In this document: positions 1 to 12,333 of the stretch, in pieces
How positions within the stretch are numbered: the stretch's first letter is position 1
Layout: each line of letters opens with the position of its first letter
Assembly: GCF_958979055.1 (NCBI RefSeq)
Contig: NC_084892.1
Location: forward strand, 934,001-998,000
Reading direction: 5' to 3'
DNA length: 64,000 nucleotides
DNA from: Alnus glutinosa
Taxonomy: Eukaryota; Streptophyta; Magnoliopsida; Fagales; Betulaceae
Position numbers and translations under genes: made by a program
The notes under the pieces: generated by a model
The model's input: the letters and a program-made list of their open reading frames with translations, nothing else
Told to the model about the DNA's origin: nothing
The model's database searches: none

Positions 1-1996
1 AAACTGGATTTGGAAAAAACATATGATCACGTGAATTGGGATTTCTTACTTTACATGCTTCAGAGGTGTGGGTTTGGGGAGAAGTGGAGGGAATGGATTT
101 ATTTTTGCGTTTCTACTGTAAAATTTTCCATTTTGGTTAATGGCTCCCCTACAGGGTTCTTTAAGAGCTCGCGGGGGATTAGGCAAGGTGATCCTCTTTC
201 TCCTTTGCTGTTTGTGGTGGTTATGGAAGTGCTTAGTAGGATGTTGAATGCGTCTATGATCCAAGGTTTGCTGTCGGGTTTCTTGGTGGGCATCAGGGAT
301 AGTGAAGCTTTAGTGGTGAATCATTTGCTGTTTGCGGATGATACCTTAATCTTTTGTGGAGCACAGGCCGAACATGTTTGAAATTTGAGATGTACCTTCC
401 TTTGTTTTGAAGCGGTGTCAGGGTTGAGGATCAATTTAGGCAAATCTGAAATGGTCCCTATTGGCGAGGTGGAAGATGTGGAGTCTTTGGCACATATTTT
501 GGGCTGTAGAATTGGGTTTCTGCCGATGACCTATTTGGGTATGCCGTTGGGGGCGCCGTTCAAATCTATTTCTATTTGGAATGAGGTTATTGAGAAGGTG
601 GAACGAAGGTTGGCCGGCTGGAAGAAACTTTATTTATCCAAGGGTGGTAGGGTGACGTTGATTCACAGTACTCTCTCTAGCATTCCTACATATTATCTAT
701 CTCTGTTCCCTATTCCTGTGAGTGTAGCTAAGAAGTTGGAGCGGCTCCAAAGGGAGTTTCTGTGAAGTGGTATGGGGGATGAGTCTAAATTTCATTTAGT
801 AAATTGGCATCGTGTCTGTGCTCCAATCAAGGCTGGTGGATTGGGCATTCGTAATGTTATTAAGTTCAATCATGCCTTATTGGGGAAATGGGTCTGGAGG
901 TTTTCTCAGGAACGCGATGCGTTGTGGAGATCGGTGATTGAGGTGAAATATGGGAGTGTGAGGGGAGGTTGGTGTTCACTACCGGTGACGGGACCTTATG
1001 GTGTCAGTGTTTGGAAGTTTATTCGAAGGGGGTGGGATAATTTTGTGAAGTATTTGCGTTTTGAGGTGGGTGATGGGTCTCATATTCGTTTCTGGCATGA
1101 TGTATGGTGTGGGGATAGGCCTCTCAAGCTCTATTATCCAGCTTTGTTTACTATCGCGCGTTCTCCTGATGCTTGGGTGGTGTATAACTTGTCGGTGGTA
1201 GGAGGTGTGACTCATTGGAATGTTCTTTTTACGCGCTATGCTCAGGATTGGGAGGTGGAGATGGTGATGTCCTTCTATGAGCATTTATACTCTATTCGGG
1301 TTTGTCATGGGGAGGTTGATAGGGTGGTGTGGACTCTTTCTAAGAGGAGGAATTTTGAAGTGAAGACTTTCTATAGAGCTTTAGTTTGTCACGAGGCGGC
1401 TTCTTTTCCGTGGAAGGGTATATGGCGTGTTAAAGTTCCAAAGAAGGTGGCGTTCTTTGTTTGGACTGCGGCTTTAGGAAAGATTTTATCTCATGACAAT
1501 TTATGTAGGCGTGGTATTGTGGTGGTAGAGTGGTGTGTTATGTGTAAGAAGCATGGGGAATCCGTTGATCACCTTCTTCTTCATTGTGACGTGGCTCGGG
1601 TTGTTTGGAGTTCTTTTTATAGCTTGTTTGGGGTGGAGTGGGTTATGCCTAGTAGTGTCTTGGATTTATTGAGTGGGTGGGGTACTTTGCTGGGTCGTGG
1701 TACTGTTAACCGGATTTGGAAGCAGGTTCCTTTATGTGTTTTGTGGGGCCTGTGGCGTGAGAGAAATTCTAGGCTTTTTGAGGATGTGGAGGTTCCGGTG
1801 GGGGCTCTTTGTAGAAATGTGCTTCATATGTTATATCTTTGGGTGTCGGTGCATAGCCCGGGGAGTATGTCGTTTGCTGATTTTTTACTTTCTTGTTCGT
1901 TCATTTCCTCTAATTAGGGGCTCTTTTTGTATACTTCCTGTGTACTAGGGTTGCGCCCCTTTGCGCTTTTTAATGAATTTTTACTTATCAAAAAAA
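1..1996 (+). mobile_element. L1-type LINE, 3' part of ORF2 plus 3' tail
   Basis: This is the 3' part of a plant L1 non-LTR retrotransposon; it enters from the left edge. One reading frame runs through it and shows reverse transcriptase blocks: an RQGDPLSP motif near 182, the catalytic FADD motif near 333-344, the LGMPLG block near 535, and then the C-terminal zinc-binding region near 1390-1590 (Cys and His residues around CVMCKK and HLLLHC). The frame is broken by two TGA codons, at 379-381 and 763-765, with no shift of frame, so the copy is dead but fairly young. The ORF stops at 1915-1917. A short T-rich 3' UTR ends in the typical TTATCAAAAAA tail at about 1985-1996. It lies in the same direction as the host gene next to it, inside an intron of that gene. 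Confidence 0.93.
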
Positions 1997-2110
1997 CATG
2001 GCATAGTATGATTTTTTTGCACTTTCTTACCCATTGGTCAATCATTTCTAGTGCATATGGGTATGACCTTGAGATTCACATTTTTTGTTGTTGCATTTTA
2101 CCATTCTCAG

Positions 2111-3744
2111 GTACATGCTGCCATCCCCCGATTGGTTCTGCATCTTCATGATGATGACATTAATGTCCGTCAGGCATGCCGGGTATTTTCTTACAATCCT
2201 TTTTGTTCTCTTCGCATGAACCCTACTTGGAGATTCTTTAATGTGACTGACCCTATCTCTCTCTCTCTCCCCGATTAACAGAATACTTTTAAACGGATTT
2301 CGCCCCTGTTGGAAACACAAGGATTGGTTTCCATGTTTAACACACATTGTTTCAATTCTGATCACCGGTATGCATTAAGAGATCTTTAAACAATTGAGTT
2401 CTGAAACAATGTAAATCCATCCTATGCTTCATTATGATGGAAAACAGTCCAATATAGTTTATTGTCCCTTTCAGAGGTGACTATGAGGACTTTGTCAGAG
2501 ATCTTACAAAGCAACTTACTCAACATCTTACCTCCAGAGTTGATACTTACATGGCATCAACAATACAGGTTCACATTCGCTGAAATGCTCTCATATTCAA
2601 TAGGAAGTGATATTGTCTTGGGTCATTTGGTAATTGATGGTAATGCAATGTTAACTCAATTTCAGACTAGCGTCAATCCTATTAAGGTTAGGGAACAATT
2701 AAATCTTTCTTTTTTTGCCTGCTTTTGTCAAATCCCGCATCTTATTTTAGGTCATGCAGCTTCATGTATTTTCTTGAATCGCCAGAGCTGTTTTTTTTTT
2801 TTATTCCTTAAACTTGAATTTCTCAAATCCCCTTTCGTGCAGTCATTGTTCTCTGTAACAAAACACCCACTATCTTTGATCACTCATCTTCAGTTAACGG
2901 CACCTCTAGCTTCTTGTTAATGAAGATGTTTCAGATATTCATGGCTCTCGGTATCTTAACATAACCACTCCCATATTATGGCCATTTTATATGCCCTGTA
3001 TGAGGATGACGAAGAATATATAATATTTAGTATCTTGACTGAAGTATGTCATGGAAAGATTTCTTGATTGGTATGCATGGTTTAGTCATGAATTATGTTG
3101 CCTTATAGCCATCTTGTACACGTTTCCTTCGGTTATGAATGTTTTGCTTAGGATTAGCAGGAATGAGAAAACATGGAACATTCATGTTCTTTTTATTGTG
3201 CGTAATCAAAATCATTAGCAATATCTTTAGTTTTAATTCTTAAATATGAGTTTATCAACTTTGAGGTAAAGTTCATGTTGCTGGAACTAGGGAAAATACT
3301 TAAGTTTCATAGGGTCGTGTTACCTTTTGCTTAAAAGTGAAGCACATTGATACCTGAGTTGTTTCCATGTGTGCTGAGGCAGGCTTTTGATGCACCGTGG
3401 CCAATAATTCAGGCAAATGCTGTTTACTTCTCCAGTAGCATGCTCTCTCTTTCAGATGATCAGCCCATTTTATCTCGTTACTATACACAGGTATTCTTGG
3501 ATGTAGGTACCAGATGTTAGGTGTTATAACTGAACAAATTTACAAAAATTATACCTTCTTTCAGGTGTTTGGGATTTTGGTAGGGAAACTGAGCCGCTCT
3601 GCAGATGCAATTGTTAGAGCGACAAGCTCTTCGGCCCTGGGTTTGTTACTAAAATCCTCCAATCCACTCTCATGGAGAGTAGATCGACTTGATCGCACTG
3701 ACTCTAGTCGAAGGGCTCACGATTCAGAGTCTCCTAAGAAATAG
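2111..3744 (+). CDS. HEAT-repeat protein, MROH1 / SHOOT GRAVITROPISM 6-like, last five exons (partial)
   Basis: Five exons join in one open frame: 2111-2182, 2282-2367, 2475-2568, 3383-3490 and 3565-3744, ending in TAG. All introns are GT-AG and the phases agree. The encoded C-terminus contains [14 protein letters not shown], then a stretch on [10 protein letters not shown], then [15 protein letters not shown], then [15 protein letters not shown], and ends SESPKK. This matches, from memory, the C-terminus of plant maestro/MROH1-like HEAT-repeat proteins; the Arabidopsis relative is SGR6. Family members are large alpha-solenoid scaffold proteins, so most of the gene must lie left of the window. 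The LINE at 1-1996 then sits in an upstream intron. No damage is visible in the five exons, so the gene is probably active. It is unrelated to the UGT array and marks its left border. Confidence 0.82.
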
Positions 3745-4789
3745 CAACAAATAAACGTGGATGAAAATGAATGTGTTGACTTGTGAGCTTTGAGACCTGT
3801 CCCCATTTTCGTTACAAAAGTGATTGACTCGGTTCTCGTTGGTGACAAAAGAGTTATGAGAAATTGCAATGAACAAGGGAAAGTGAGGATTGCAACTGAA
3901 GCACATTAGGCAATTTCTGGAGCTCTGTATCTACGTTCATAAAAATGTACATTTCTCTGTAGTGTATCTATAGTGAGCCTAAGTCGTTTGTTGAAAGCTT
4001 GTAACTGCAGTTTTGTACACTAATATTTTGTGCCAAAGGTCCTGTTTGAATTTTAGGTTTGTTGGAGATGTAACAATAGTGTAAAGTTGCATATGACATG
4101 AGAAAGGCTCGCCGATACCACATATCCATTTTCTCCATGAGAAATAATATTGTAGATCTTTTTCCTATCCATCTGGGTATGCAAGATGTAGCCCAAAAAT
4201 TCCAAGGAAAATCGACAAATTCCTGTGTTCTAACGTAATAGAAACACAAAGTGTAATTAGTATCATGTTTTGATGCTTGTTAATGAAGCCATTGTGGGAG
4301 TTTAAATAAAAACTAAGAAGGCATTAAGTATTCCCCTGTCTACTAATTATTTTGCTTTCCTTTCTCTGCAATTCATTTCACGTCTGTCTTTTCTCAAGAT
4401 CTCTCAAGGCTTTTGATTTACGGAAATTTTACTTGGTCCCCCAAAATCACCTTATTTTCACGTCAACCTTTAAACTATAACTAACTGTAATTCGGACCCT
4501 ATACTATGGAAATGTTTTGAGTTGCTCTGGCTGTCATATTTCGCCGTTAGTTTGGATGTAAAAATTTATATGTGACTAGCAAGTGTGCCTGAACTATTTT
4601 TATGTGATTGATTTGTCCTTATTTTAGTAATAGTAATAATAATAAAAAGAAAAAGAATTGGCTCAAAGTCTTCAAATTAATATAAGATGGTGGAACAGGG
4701 AGTGGTTACAGAGCAGGTTCTTTTCTCGTGCAGGACAGAAGCTCCAAGTCAACGTCAGTTGTTACTAATTCTACGTTTGTTTCTTGCTC
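3745..4789. other. 3' UTR and intergenic DNA
   Basis: This stretch holds the probable 3' UTR of the HEAT-repeat gene (to about 4320) and AT-rich spacer. I see no coding region, RNA gene or clear repeat in it. Confidence 0.5.
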
Positions 4790-4900
4790 ACTTTCCCCTG
4801 AGGATAGGAGGAGAAGTGAAGGAAAGAAAGAAAGAAAGAAAGCTAGATGGCAATTGAAGAAGGTGGGTCATCTTACCTCAGCATTGAAGGGCCTCTAAAT
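4790..4900 (+). pseudogene. Possible relic of a UGT C-terminus
   Basis: The DNA around 4805-4895 reads like the end of the UGT genes in this array. It has a purine-rich stretch comparable to the [18 protein letters not shown] region, followed by codons for [12 protein letters not shown] near 4852-4890. The frame is not kept between the two parts, and a (GAAA)n run at about 4822-4841 has probably grown inside it. No other UGT sequence is recognisable on either side. This would be the oldest remnant in the array, left of UGT-A. The match is short, so chance similarity is possible. Confidence 0.35.
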
Positions 4901-5039
4901 TTTTTTTTTCCTCAGGTTGTGGAATAAAGAAAGTATGATTTGAAAGAACAGGACAAAAGTTTAATCCGAGCTGTCTCTTTTGAGGGCTTGTACTAAATGT
5001 CCACTTTAAAGTTGAAGGAATGAAGGATTTAGGACAAAA

Positions 5040-5245
5040 GCAGAGTGAAGGGCAATCCGCTGGAAGTTCTTTAGGAGTTGGCTTGAACCAAGTTAAGAAA
5101 GAATGCTCTGCTAGAAATTTGTTCGAAGTTGGCTTGAGCCAAGTCAAGACAGAACGCCCCACTAGAAATCCGCTAGAAGTCTACTCGAAGTCGAGTCTAG
5201 ACATAATGCTTCGATAGAAATCCGCTCAAAGTTGGCTCGAGCGAA
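5040..5245. repeat. Diverged tandem repeat, about 55-60 bp period
   Basis: About three to four diverged units share the words GAAGTTGGCTTGA, CCAAGT and CTAGAAAT. They lie about 650 bp before UGT-A. The short ORFs across this stretch come from the repeat and are not judged to be genes. Confidence 0.6.
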
Positions 5246-5786
5246 ACCATCTTATGCATAATAATTTGAGCGATCTTCTAGTTTCATGATTTTTCATCTT
5301 TATGCAATTTGGTCAATTTTAGGTTGGTGCTAAAATTAATTTCTTGCCTCTTTAATCTTGTCGGATAGTTATAAGAGGATTATGATTGTATGGAGAATGC
5401 AGTTTTTGAGTCCAATAACAATTTAGTTTTCAATATCAACGCGTGCATTGATTTGTGAATTGAAAATGCAGCTTTTCACTTGTGGTCCATTCAGTTGTGG
5501 TCCATTCTTTATCTTCTTTATCAAATAGTGCTCATATATATGTAGCTCGAAAGAGAAAGGGAGAGAATTCTAGTTCTATCTGTAATCTCATCATCTTTGG
5601 AAGAACCAAGATTCCTTTAGTGACTTCTATATTGGATTCATGCTTAAGCAAGCGTGTTAAATCACTACTTATCCTAAAAGCTTAAGTTAATAAGAAAAGA
5701 TGATTTTAATCAAAGCAAACTCATCCACATAGTTCTACTTTGTTCTGTAACCGCATAATCTTTGGATAGACTTGCATGCTTATGTA

Positions 5787-5893
5787 GGCTCTTACGTCAC
5801 CAGTAAGGCCCTTGGAGGCTGGCTCTTGTACTGTCATGCATATTTGAAAGCAAGAAGCCTAGCTACCCCATGTAAAGAAACTCATCAATTGCC
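5787..5893 (+). promoter_or_regulatory. Conserved proximal promoter and leader of UGT-A
   Basis: The block GGCTCTTACGTCACCAGTAA at about 5787 is also found upstream of UGT-B (13321), pseudogene C (27933), UGT-D (33198) and the gene-less copy at 25455, always within about 75-110 bp of the start codon where one exists. In this copy the block contains TACGTCA, a bZIP/TGA-type core. The start codon at 5894 has the context GCCATGG, as in the other genes. Confidence 0.5.
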
Positions 5894-7351
5894 ATGGCTT
5901 CCCAAGCCCATCACCTTCACTTTGTCTTGTTTCCTTTGATGGCCCAAGGCCACATGATCCCCATGATAGACATTGCTAGAATGTTGGCACAACGGGGTTT
6001 GATTATCACTGTGGTCACCACATCACATAATGCAGCCCGTTTCAAAACAACTTTTTCTCGTGCTGTAGAGTCCGGTCTCCAAATCCAATTAATTCAACTC
6101 CAGTTCCCATGTGAAGAAGCAGGATTACCAGAAGGGTGTGAGAATATCGACATGCTACCTTCAATAGACTTGGCCTTGAATTTCTTCACCGCAATTGACA
6201 TGCTACATCAGCCAATGGACAAGTTGTTCCAAAATCTGACACCCCAGCCAAGTTGCATAATCTCTGACATGTGTTTACCATGGACAGCAGATCTTGCTAT
6301 CAAGTTTCATGTTCCGAGGATTTCTTTCCATGGAATGTCTTGCTTCTGTCTCTTATGCATGAGCAATTTACGCATTTCCAAGGTTCAAGAGAGCATAACT
6401 TCAGAATCTGAGTACTTTGTTGTGCCTGGCTTGCCTGACCAAGTTGAAGTAACTCAAGCCCAGCTCCCAGGGCTGCTGACTCCAAATTTGAAAGAGTTTA
6501 GTGAACGAATGGCAGCAGCTGAAATGGCATCCTATGGAGTAATTATGAACACATTTGAAGAGTTGGAGCCTGCATACATCAAAGAATACAAGAAGGCAAG
6601 AAAGGGTAAAGTCTGGTGTGTTGGCCCTGTTTCACTATGCAACAAAAACCACTTGGAAAAGGCTCAGAGAGGAGATAAGGCCTCAATGGATGAATACCAA
6701 TGCATGAAGTGGCTTGATTCATGGGAACCAAGATCTGTGGTCTATGTTTGTCTTGGAAGCCTTTGCAATCTGATACCTTCCCAACTGATAGAGCTTGGGA
6801 TGGGCTTAGAAGCATCAAAAAGACCATTCATTTGGGTTATAAGGGGAGGAGATAAGTTAGAAGAATTGGAAAAGTGGATTAAAGGAGATGGATTTGAGGA
6901 AAGGATCAAAGGGAGAGGCCTCTTAAACTGGGGTTGGGCTCCCCAGGTACTTATACTATCACACCCTGCAATTGGAGGGTTCTTAACACATTGTGGCTGG
7001 AATTCAACAATAGAAGGGATATGTGCAGGCATTCCTTTGGTTACTTGGCCGCTATTTGCAGATCAGTTTTTGAATGAGAAACTTGTTGTGCAAGTGCTGA
7101 AAATTGGTGTTAGGATTGGGGTAGAGGATCCTGTAAAGTTGGGAGAGGAGGAGAAGATTGGAGTGTTGGTGAAGAAGGAAGATGTTAAGAGGGCCATAGA
7201 CAGGCTGATGGAGGGAGGAGTGGAAAGAGAAGAAAGACAAAAAAGAAGTAGAGAGCTCAGTGAGATGGCAAAGGGAGCTGTGGAAGAAGGGGGATCTTCT
7301 GACCTCAACATGAAATTACTAATCCAAGATATCATGGAACAAGCAAGCTAG
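5894..7351 (+). CDS. UDP-glycosyltransferase UGT-A (UGT73C-like), complete
   Basis: This single-exon gene codes for 485 residues, normal for plant family 1 (GT1) glycosyltransferases. The fold has an acceptor-binding N-terminal half and a UDP-sugar-binding C-terminal half. The catalytic base is His20 in MAQGH, with its partner Asp125 in IISDMCLPW. The 44-residue PSPG box runs 348-391 from WAPQ through HCGWNS to FADQ; the final Gln is typical of glucose donors. The protein has no signal peptide or membrane segment, so it should be cytosolic. Residues just before the box read LLNWGWAPQ where most copies here have LLIRGWAPQ. The start at 5894 is the ATG conserved across the array (MASQ). Acceptors of the UGT73C family include flavonols, triterpenoids, cytokinins and brassinosteroids; which applies here cannot be read from sequence. 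Confidence 0.95.
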   Translation: MASQAHHLHFVLFPLMAQGHMIPMIDIARMLAQRGLIITVVTTSHNAARFKTTFSRAVESGLQIQLIQLQFPCEEAGLPEGCENIDMLPSIDLALNFFTAIDMLHQPMDKLFQNLTPQPSCIISDMCLPWTADLAIKFHVPRISFHGMSCFCLLCMSNLRISKVQESITSESEYFVVPGLPDQVEVTQAQLPGLLTPNLKEFSERMAAAEMASYGVIMNTFEELEPAYIKEYKKARKGKVWCVGPVSLCNKNHLEKAQRGDKASMDEYQCMKWLDSWEPRSVVYVCLGSLCNLIPSQLIELGMGLEASKRPFIWVIRGGDKLEELEKWIKGDGFEERIKGRGLLNWGWAPQVLILSHPAIGGFLTHCGWNSTIEGICAGIPLVTWPLFADQFLNEKLVVQVLKIGVRIGVEDPVKLGEEEKIGVLVKKEDVKRAIDRLMEGGVEREERQKRSRELSEMAKGAVEEGGSSDLNMKLLIQDIMEQAS

Positions 7352-8590
7352 TGGCGGAAATCAGAAGTAATATTGCATGCACGTATGTATGTTAAGAGTA
7401 AGAGGGAATTTTCTTCATTACATATGTAAAGTTGCTTCTTTTGTCTCGTTTAATTACAAGATTTTGTGACTTTGTATGACAACCAGCACAATCACAAAGA
7501 AATTAATTCACGTAAGAGCAATAGCAGTAGCTTCCAATTTGTTGAAAGAGATAATAATGGCTTGTGACTTATCCCAAGATGAAAAAAAAAAAAAGAAGAA
7601 AAAGAAGAAGAAGACGAAGAGAGAGTAATGTAGACCGAACTGCATTCAAATTTATGAAGAACACATGTATTGACATTGGCGTTCGGATGAGGTCTCAAAC
7701 TCGTCTGAACTAGCTTCTTAGGAAGACTTACAAAAAGGCTTCAGAAGGCTTCATTCAAAGTGATGATTGAAATACGTCTGAACGAGAGGGGTTCAGTGAG
7801 CCCTGTTTAATTAGGGTGGTGTTCGGAGATAGGTCTAAACTTTAACAACCCGCTTAAAGTGATATGATAGTCCGCTTTGAGTCATTTGAGTGATTTTCTA
7901 TATGTTTTACCACAAGTTTAGTGACAATATTTTTGAACCATGCAAGCTAGACTTATGAATCTTTGAGGACATCTTCATCTGAAACAGTGAAAGGGAGTCT
8001 ATAGTACGACTATACTCTATAGTAGTGGTGGGAAATGTAGGGTTTAGCATAGGTACACATTGGACAACCCCATTCGTTCAGTTTGAAATGTACTTTTTTT
8101 TTTTTTTTTTTTTTTTTTTCTCTTTTCTTTATTTCTATTTCTATTTTTATTTCTCCTAAAAAATATCAACTTCAAAATATTCTTAACTTTTTTTATTTTT
8201 TATATTACATTAACATTTTTTTATTACTTTTTAAATAAAAAACTCACTACAATATAATTTTTTATTTTTATTTTTTCATATAAATTATTTCAATTTTATA
8301 TTACATTAATCCTATTTTCTCATCATTAAAAAAAATTCTTAAAGAGAGGATTGAAGAATTTTCAAACGGGGCAATCTGTATCCACAAGATATATTCAACT
8401 TGTATCACTGAATCTCATCATCGATCTTCAGATAAACCCAAAAACATGCTACGTGGTGGGCTCTGACATCTCCAACAAAAAGGCCTTCGGAAGAATCCAA
8501 AACGTCAAAGGAAAGTGATTCATGCACAACCCATATTGCACAACTATCTCACAACTAATTAAAGATACATCGGGTGGAACTTATATACGT

Positions 8591-8747
8591 GAAAAATGTT
8601 TTATTCACAACCCTCACCTAACTCCCCCACAACTCCTCTCTCACCTTGTATGGGTTCTACATGTGGGACTCACATACATGAGATCCACACAATATGAGAG
8701 GGTTGTGTGAGAATTGGGTGAGAGGGATTGTAAGAGTATAATTGCTC
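8591..8747. mobile_element. MULE-like MITE, 157 bp
   Basis: The ends are imperfect inverted repeats (GAAAAATGTTTTATTCACAA at the left; the right end read in reverse starts GAGCAATTATAC and reaches ACAATCCCTC). The centre is also palindromic (ACATGTGG with its mirror). The flanks are TATATACGT on the left and TATGTATGT on the right, a 9-bp target duplication with two mismatches, which fits a Mutator-like element. The same family appears at 59449-59600. Confidence 0.6.
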
Positions 8748-9111
8748 TATGTATGTGGGTTTCACATGTACATCACACCCAATATATCTTGTGATTTTAA
8801 AATAATTATGTAAAAATTGTAATTTAATCATTTCTCCACGTGAAATGTGCATCAATCCCAAGTTGCCATGCCTTCCCTGGCCCACGAAAGCTTTATTACA
8901 TTTTATGTCTTTTAATGGTGCTTTTCGATCAGAATGGCATAACCTCGAAAAGTTATGATCTTAATTCAAAAAGTTATGATCTTAACTTTTGTTAGGAGTA
9001 TAAGAATGGCATATATGATCTTAATTCAAAAAGTTATACCAGATCATCAGCATCATTTTCAGACTCAAAATTCATTATTTTTTCCTATAAATCTCAATTT
9101 TAAGATTTTTT

Positions 9112-9805
9112 TTTTTTTTTGGTAAATATATAATAAATTTTTGAGTCGATGTACGATTTGAAAATGGTCTCACTTTTTAATTTTAAACATTTATTCCGTA
9201 ACTTTTTTGAGTTTATAAATTAGGTCATTCCGTTTATTTTCTATCCAATTTTGTTAATTCTGTTTGGCCACGTTAGCATCGACAACTGAGCCTGAAACGA
9301 CGCCATTTCAATATTTTCTTATTTTTTAAAAAAATTTATTTACAAATAATAAAAAATAAAAAAAATAAAAAAATAAAGAAAAAAGAAAAAGAAGGGGTTG
9401 GCTCTTGGCCACCATGGCCACCCCCATTTTGGCTAAGGTTTGGCCATGGGGTGGCCGAACCACTCCTATGGTGACCTGACCCACCCCCTTTTTTTTTTTC
9501 TTTTTTTCTTTTTTTTCAATTTTTTTTATTATTTTTAAGTAAAATTATTAAAAAAAAAAAAGAAAAAAGAAAAAGAAAGATAATATTGAAACGATTTCGT
9601 TTTTAGGCTTAGTTGTCGATGCTGACGTGGTCAAACGGTGACTCAGCCAAACAGAGTTAACAAAATTGGATAGAAAATGGACGAAATGAGTTAATTCAAA
9701 AATACGAAAAAGTTACGAAGTAAATGTTTAAAAATTAAAAAGTAAGAGACTATTTTCAAATAACGCGTCGGTTCAGAGATTTATTATACATTTACTCTTT
9801 TTTTT
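9112..9805. mobile_element. Foldback (long inverted repeat) DNA element
   Basis: Two arms of roughly 220 bp are inverted copies of each other: about 9112-9330 and 9570-9805. Shared words are TATAATAAAT, CTATCCAATTTTGTTAA and CATCGACAACT, read on opposite strands. The core is A/T-rich with a palindromic section around GGCCACCATGGCC at 9408. No transposase is coded. Sister flanks at about 18200, 25065 and 26985 run straight across the site, so this is a later insertion into the UGT-A flank. The ends lie in T runs, so exact borders and the target duplication cannot be fixed by eye. Confidence 0.7.
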
Positions 9806-10346
9806 CTTTACTATTTTAAAAAATATTTCTTTCCTCGTTTTAATACTGATTTTATTATTAAATTCTGTAAAAAAAAAATTTACAGAATCTTTATTTTATT
9901 TTACAGTTCTGTTTTATATAATAATTAGACTTTTTTCTGTTTTTTGGAAAAGTCAGTTTGCTTAGACTATGTAAGGTGGCTTTGTGGACTTAATCAAAAC
10001 ATCATTTTTGAGAATAATAATTTGAATTTTCAGAGTAATTTTCTTTTCTTTAAGGTGATGGTATTTCTCTTTTATCCGTTATTTTTTAGTCCATTATAAC
10101 ACGTGAGAACAATCCTACTGTAATCGGCGTCGCGAGATCCCATGATCTCAAATTCAATTTACATGGGTTTCCATTACTTTTAGCTAATAGAAACTGACCG
10201 AGGAAACATATTGTTTATGGATTTTTAAAAAAGTATGATCCACTATATTAACGACGATTAATTCAAAGGTTAATTGCGATTATCCATGTCAATATTGTAT
10301 AATAATTATTAGGTAAAAATATAATTTATAGCATTATATTATATAT

Positions 10347-10349
<3 letters not shown>

Positions 10350-10392
<43 letters not shown>
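10350..10392. repeat. Poly-T run, about 43 bases
   Basis: An unbroken T run in AT-rich spacer. It may be a reversed poly-A tail of a lost retroelement, but no element is recognisable beside it. Confidence 0.8.
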
Positions 10393-10394
<2 letters not shown>

Positions 10395-11369
10395 CTATGA
10401 AGGTTACATCTTTATGTTGCTACTCTTCTTTTTCATTCAAGCATGCATTTTAAAATTCTTATCTTGGCTGCATTATATTTCTTAAACCACCAAACGTGGA
10501 AACAAATTATGGGTTGAGTTTTGGATAATAATTAATCTCTATACTTGATTGGATTTTTGTGAAGTGTAACGTCTCAATTCTATATTGAAAAGATGATTAT
10601 ATTAGGTGAGTGGATTATAAAATAGACTTATGTCATGTAAGATTAAACTTTATAAATAATTGTACGGAACTCTAATTATAATTTAATTAATCATTTTAAA
10701 ATAATAATCCAAGTGTAACTATCCTTACACGAAAGTTCAACATAACTTTTTATTTATTTGATAGAAATCATTTTGTGCCAACCTTGGCAGCTAGCCTATG
10801 GATTAATGGTACCCTCCAAAATTCATTCAGAGCGCACGAGCAATCAATTACCATCCTCTACTGTCTGCGATCTATAGCATTAATTTTTTCAAATGATTCG
10901 GCTTCAGTGCTGTAGTTAAAATTACAACATATATGCCATAAAAAAATGGTGGGTCTAAATTTATTTTTCTAAAACACAGTAAAACAAGCAAACTTGACGC
11001 CAGTTTGAGGATGGTTTGCAACGTTCATGTCCATTTCTCATAAACAAAACAATTCAAGCACTTGATTATAGGATTTGTTTGGTAAAGACATGTACAGAAC
11101 AGAGTAGTGAATTGTTAATTTTGAAATTAGTAAAAAGTAATGATGTAATATAAAATATAAAGAATTTATATAGAAAAGTACAAAAATTTTGTATTGTAGT
11201 AAATTTTTATTTGAATAGTAATAAAAAATTATTGATGTGATATAAAAAATAAGAATGTGAGAATGTTTTGATGTTGATTAGTATTAAAAAATATAAAAAA
11301 GTAAAAAAAAAAAAAAAGAAAAAAAGAAAGAAAAAGAAAACATAAACAGTATATTGCATTACAGTGTTA

Positions 11370-11685
11370 CGTTCCGGTGCTGGGCAAACTGGGCCATAAT
11401 GCAGAGGAAGGCCACTCATGCTTCGGTCCGCGTCATTTGATGCATACTGATGGGTTTTTTTTCTTTCCTTTTCTTTGTGCCCCGAAGCCCCACCTCTAAG
11501 ATTTGCAGTCCGTTTTTGCAGTTTTTGTTCCTTGATTTTGGATTCTTGGGGAGTGGGGACTCGCTCGGATATGCTTTTGTGCCCGATTGGACTGCACATG
11601 CTTGGCAAACAAGGCCATAATGCAGAGGAGGGCCACTCATGCTTCGGTCCGCGTGCTTTGATGCGAACTGATGGGTTCTGTTGAA
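11370..11685. repeat. Pair of about 77-bp direct repeats
   Basis: The segment at about 11377-11455 is repeated at about 11600-11677. Shared words include GGCCATAATGCAGAGGA and CACTCATGCTTCGGTCCGCG. The copies are about 220 bp apart. The family is unknown to me. ORFs on either strand here follow the repeat and are not called genes. Confidence 0.65.
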
Positions 11686-12333
11686 GAGAAAATCAGAGCT
11701 GGAGGGTTGATTAGTGGGGCAAAAACAAGTCTGGTTGAGGGGATGAAGTTCTTAAAAGAAATGCAGGATCAGTCCGGTTTGTTCCCTTTCATTAAAAAAT
11801 CGTTTTTTTTTCTCTTGAGTTTTTGAAGTTTCTTTGCTTATAAGGAGAGGGATTTTTGGTTAATGGTGGGACTGAAAACCATCGGGAGTTCCAGGTGATT
11901 CAAGCTATCTGTGTATATTCAAGCATGTCGATATTCGAAATACGTACCTTCTGTATATATTGGAGAGACGGCGATTTGATGTTGTAAATAGTTAAAATTA
12001 GGGAATTTTCATTTCTCACCTTTTATTTTTCATTATTTTTTTATTCATATCCATAAACTTGAAAAAGTGTTAATTTAGTGTATCTATCTTTCAATTTTTT
12101 TTTTTTTTAAATTTCAATCATATGTAAAATCCTAGAGTAAAAATTCTTAAAATATAATTTTTTTTAATGAAATATAATTTTCAAAAATTTTAATGAAAGA
12201 ATGAAATTAAAAAAATAAAAATAAAAATAAAAAATGAATACGTTAAATTGATACATTTTAAAGTTTAAAAAGTGTGTTTGGAAAAGTGAAAATTATCCGC
12301 AACATTCAAACTTTCTGCCTGTGGCCATGTGAT

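Larger units (their letters stand above)
7861..12333. repeat. 3' flank of UGT-A, paralogous to the flanks of other UGT units
   Basis: Several stretches match other units of the array. Examples are 7890-8000 with 17615-17720, 8850-9110 with 17925-18210, 24760-25075 and 26930-26985, 9780-9990 with 18200-18380, 10778-10905 with 18399-18500, and 11940-12300 with 18505-18700. The flank therefore belonged to the duplicated unit. It has since been interrupted by the MITE at 8591, the foldback element at 9112, the DNA at about 10000-10777 and the repeat-bearing DNA at about 10906-11930. I see no gene in it. Confidence 0.65.

Noticed and set aside
2048-2920. ORFs of 75-152 codons around the HEAT-repeat exons
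   Set aside because: They cross introns or lie on the wrong strand; the spliced reading explains the conserved parts.
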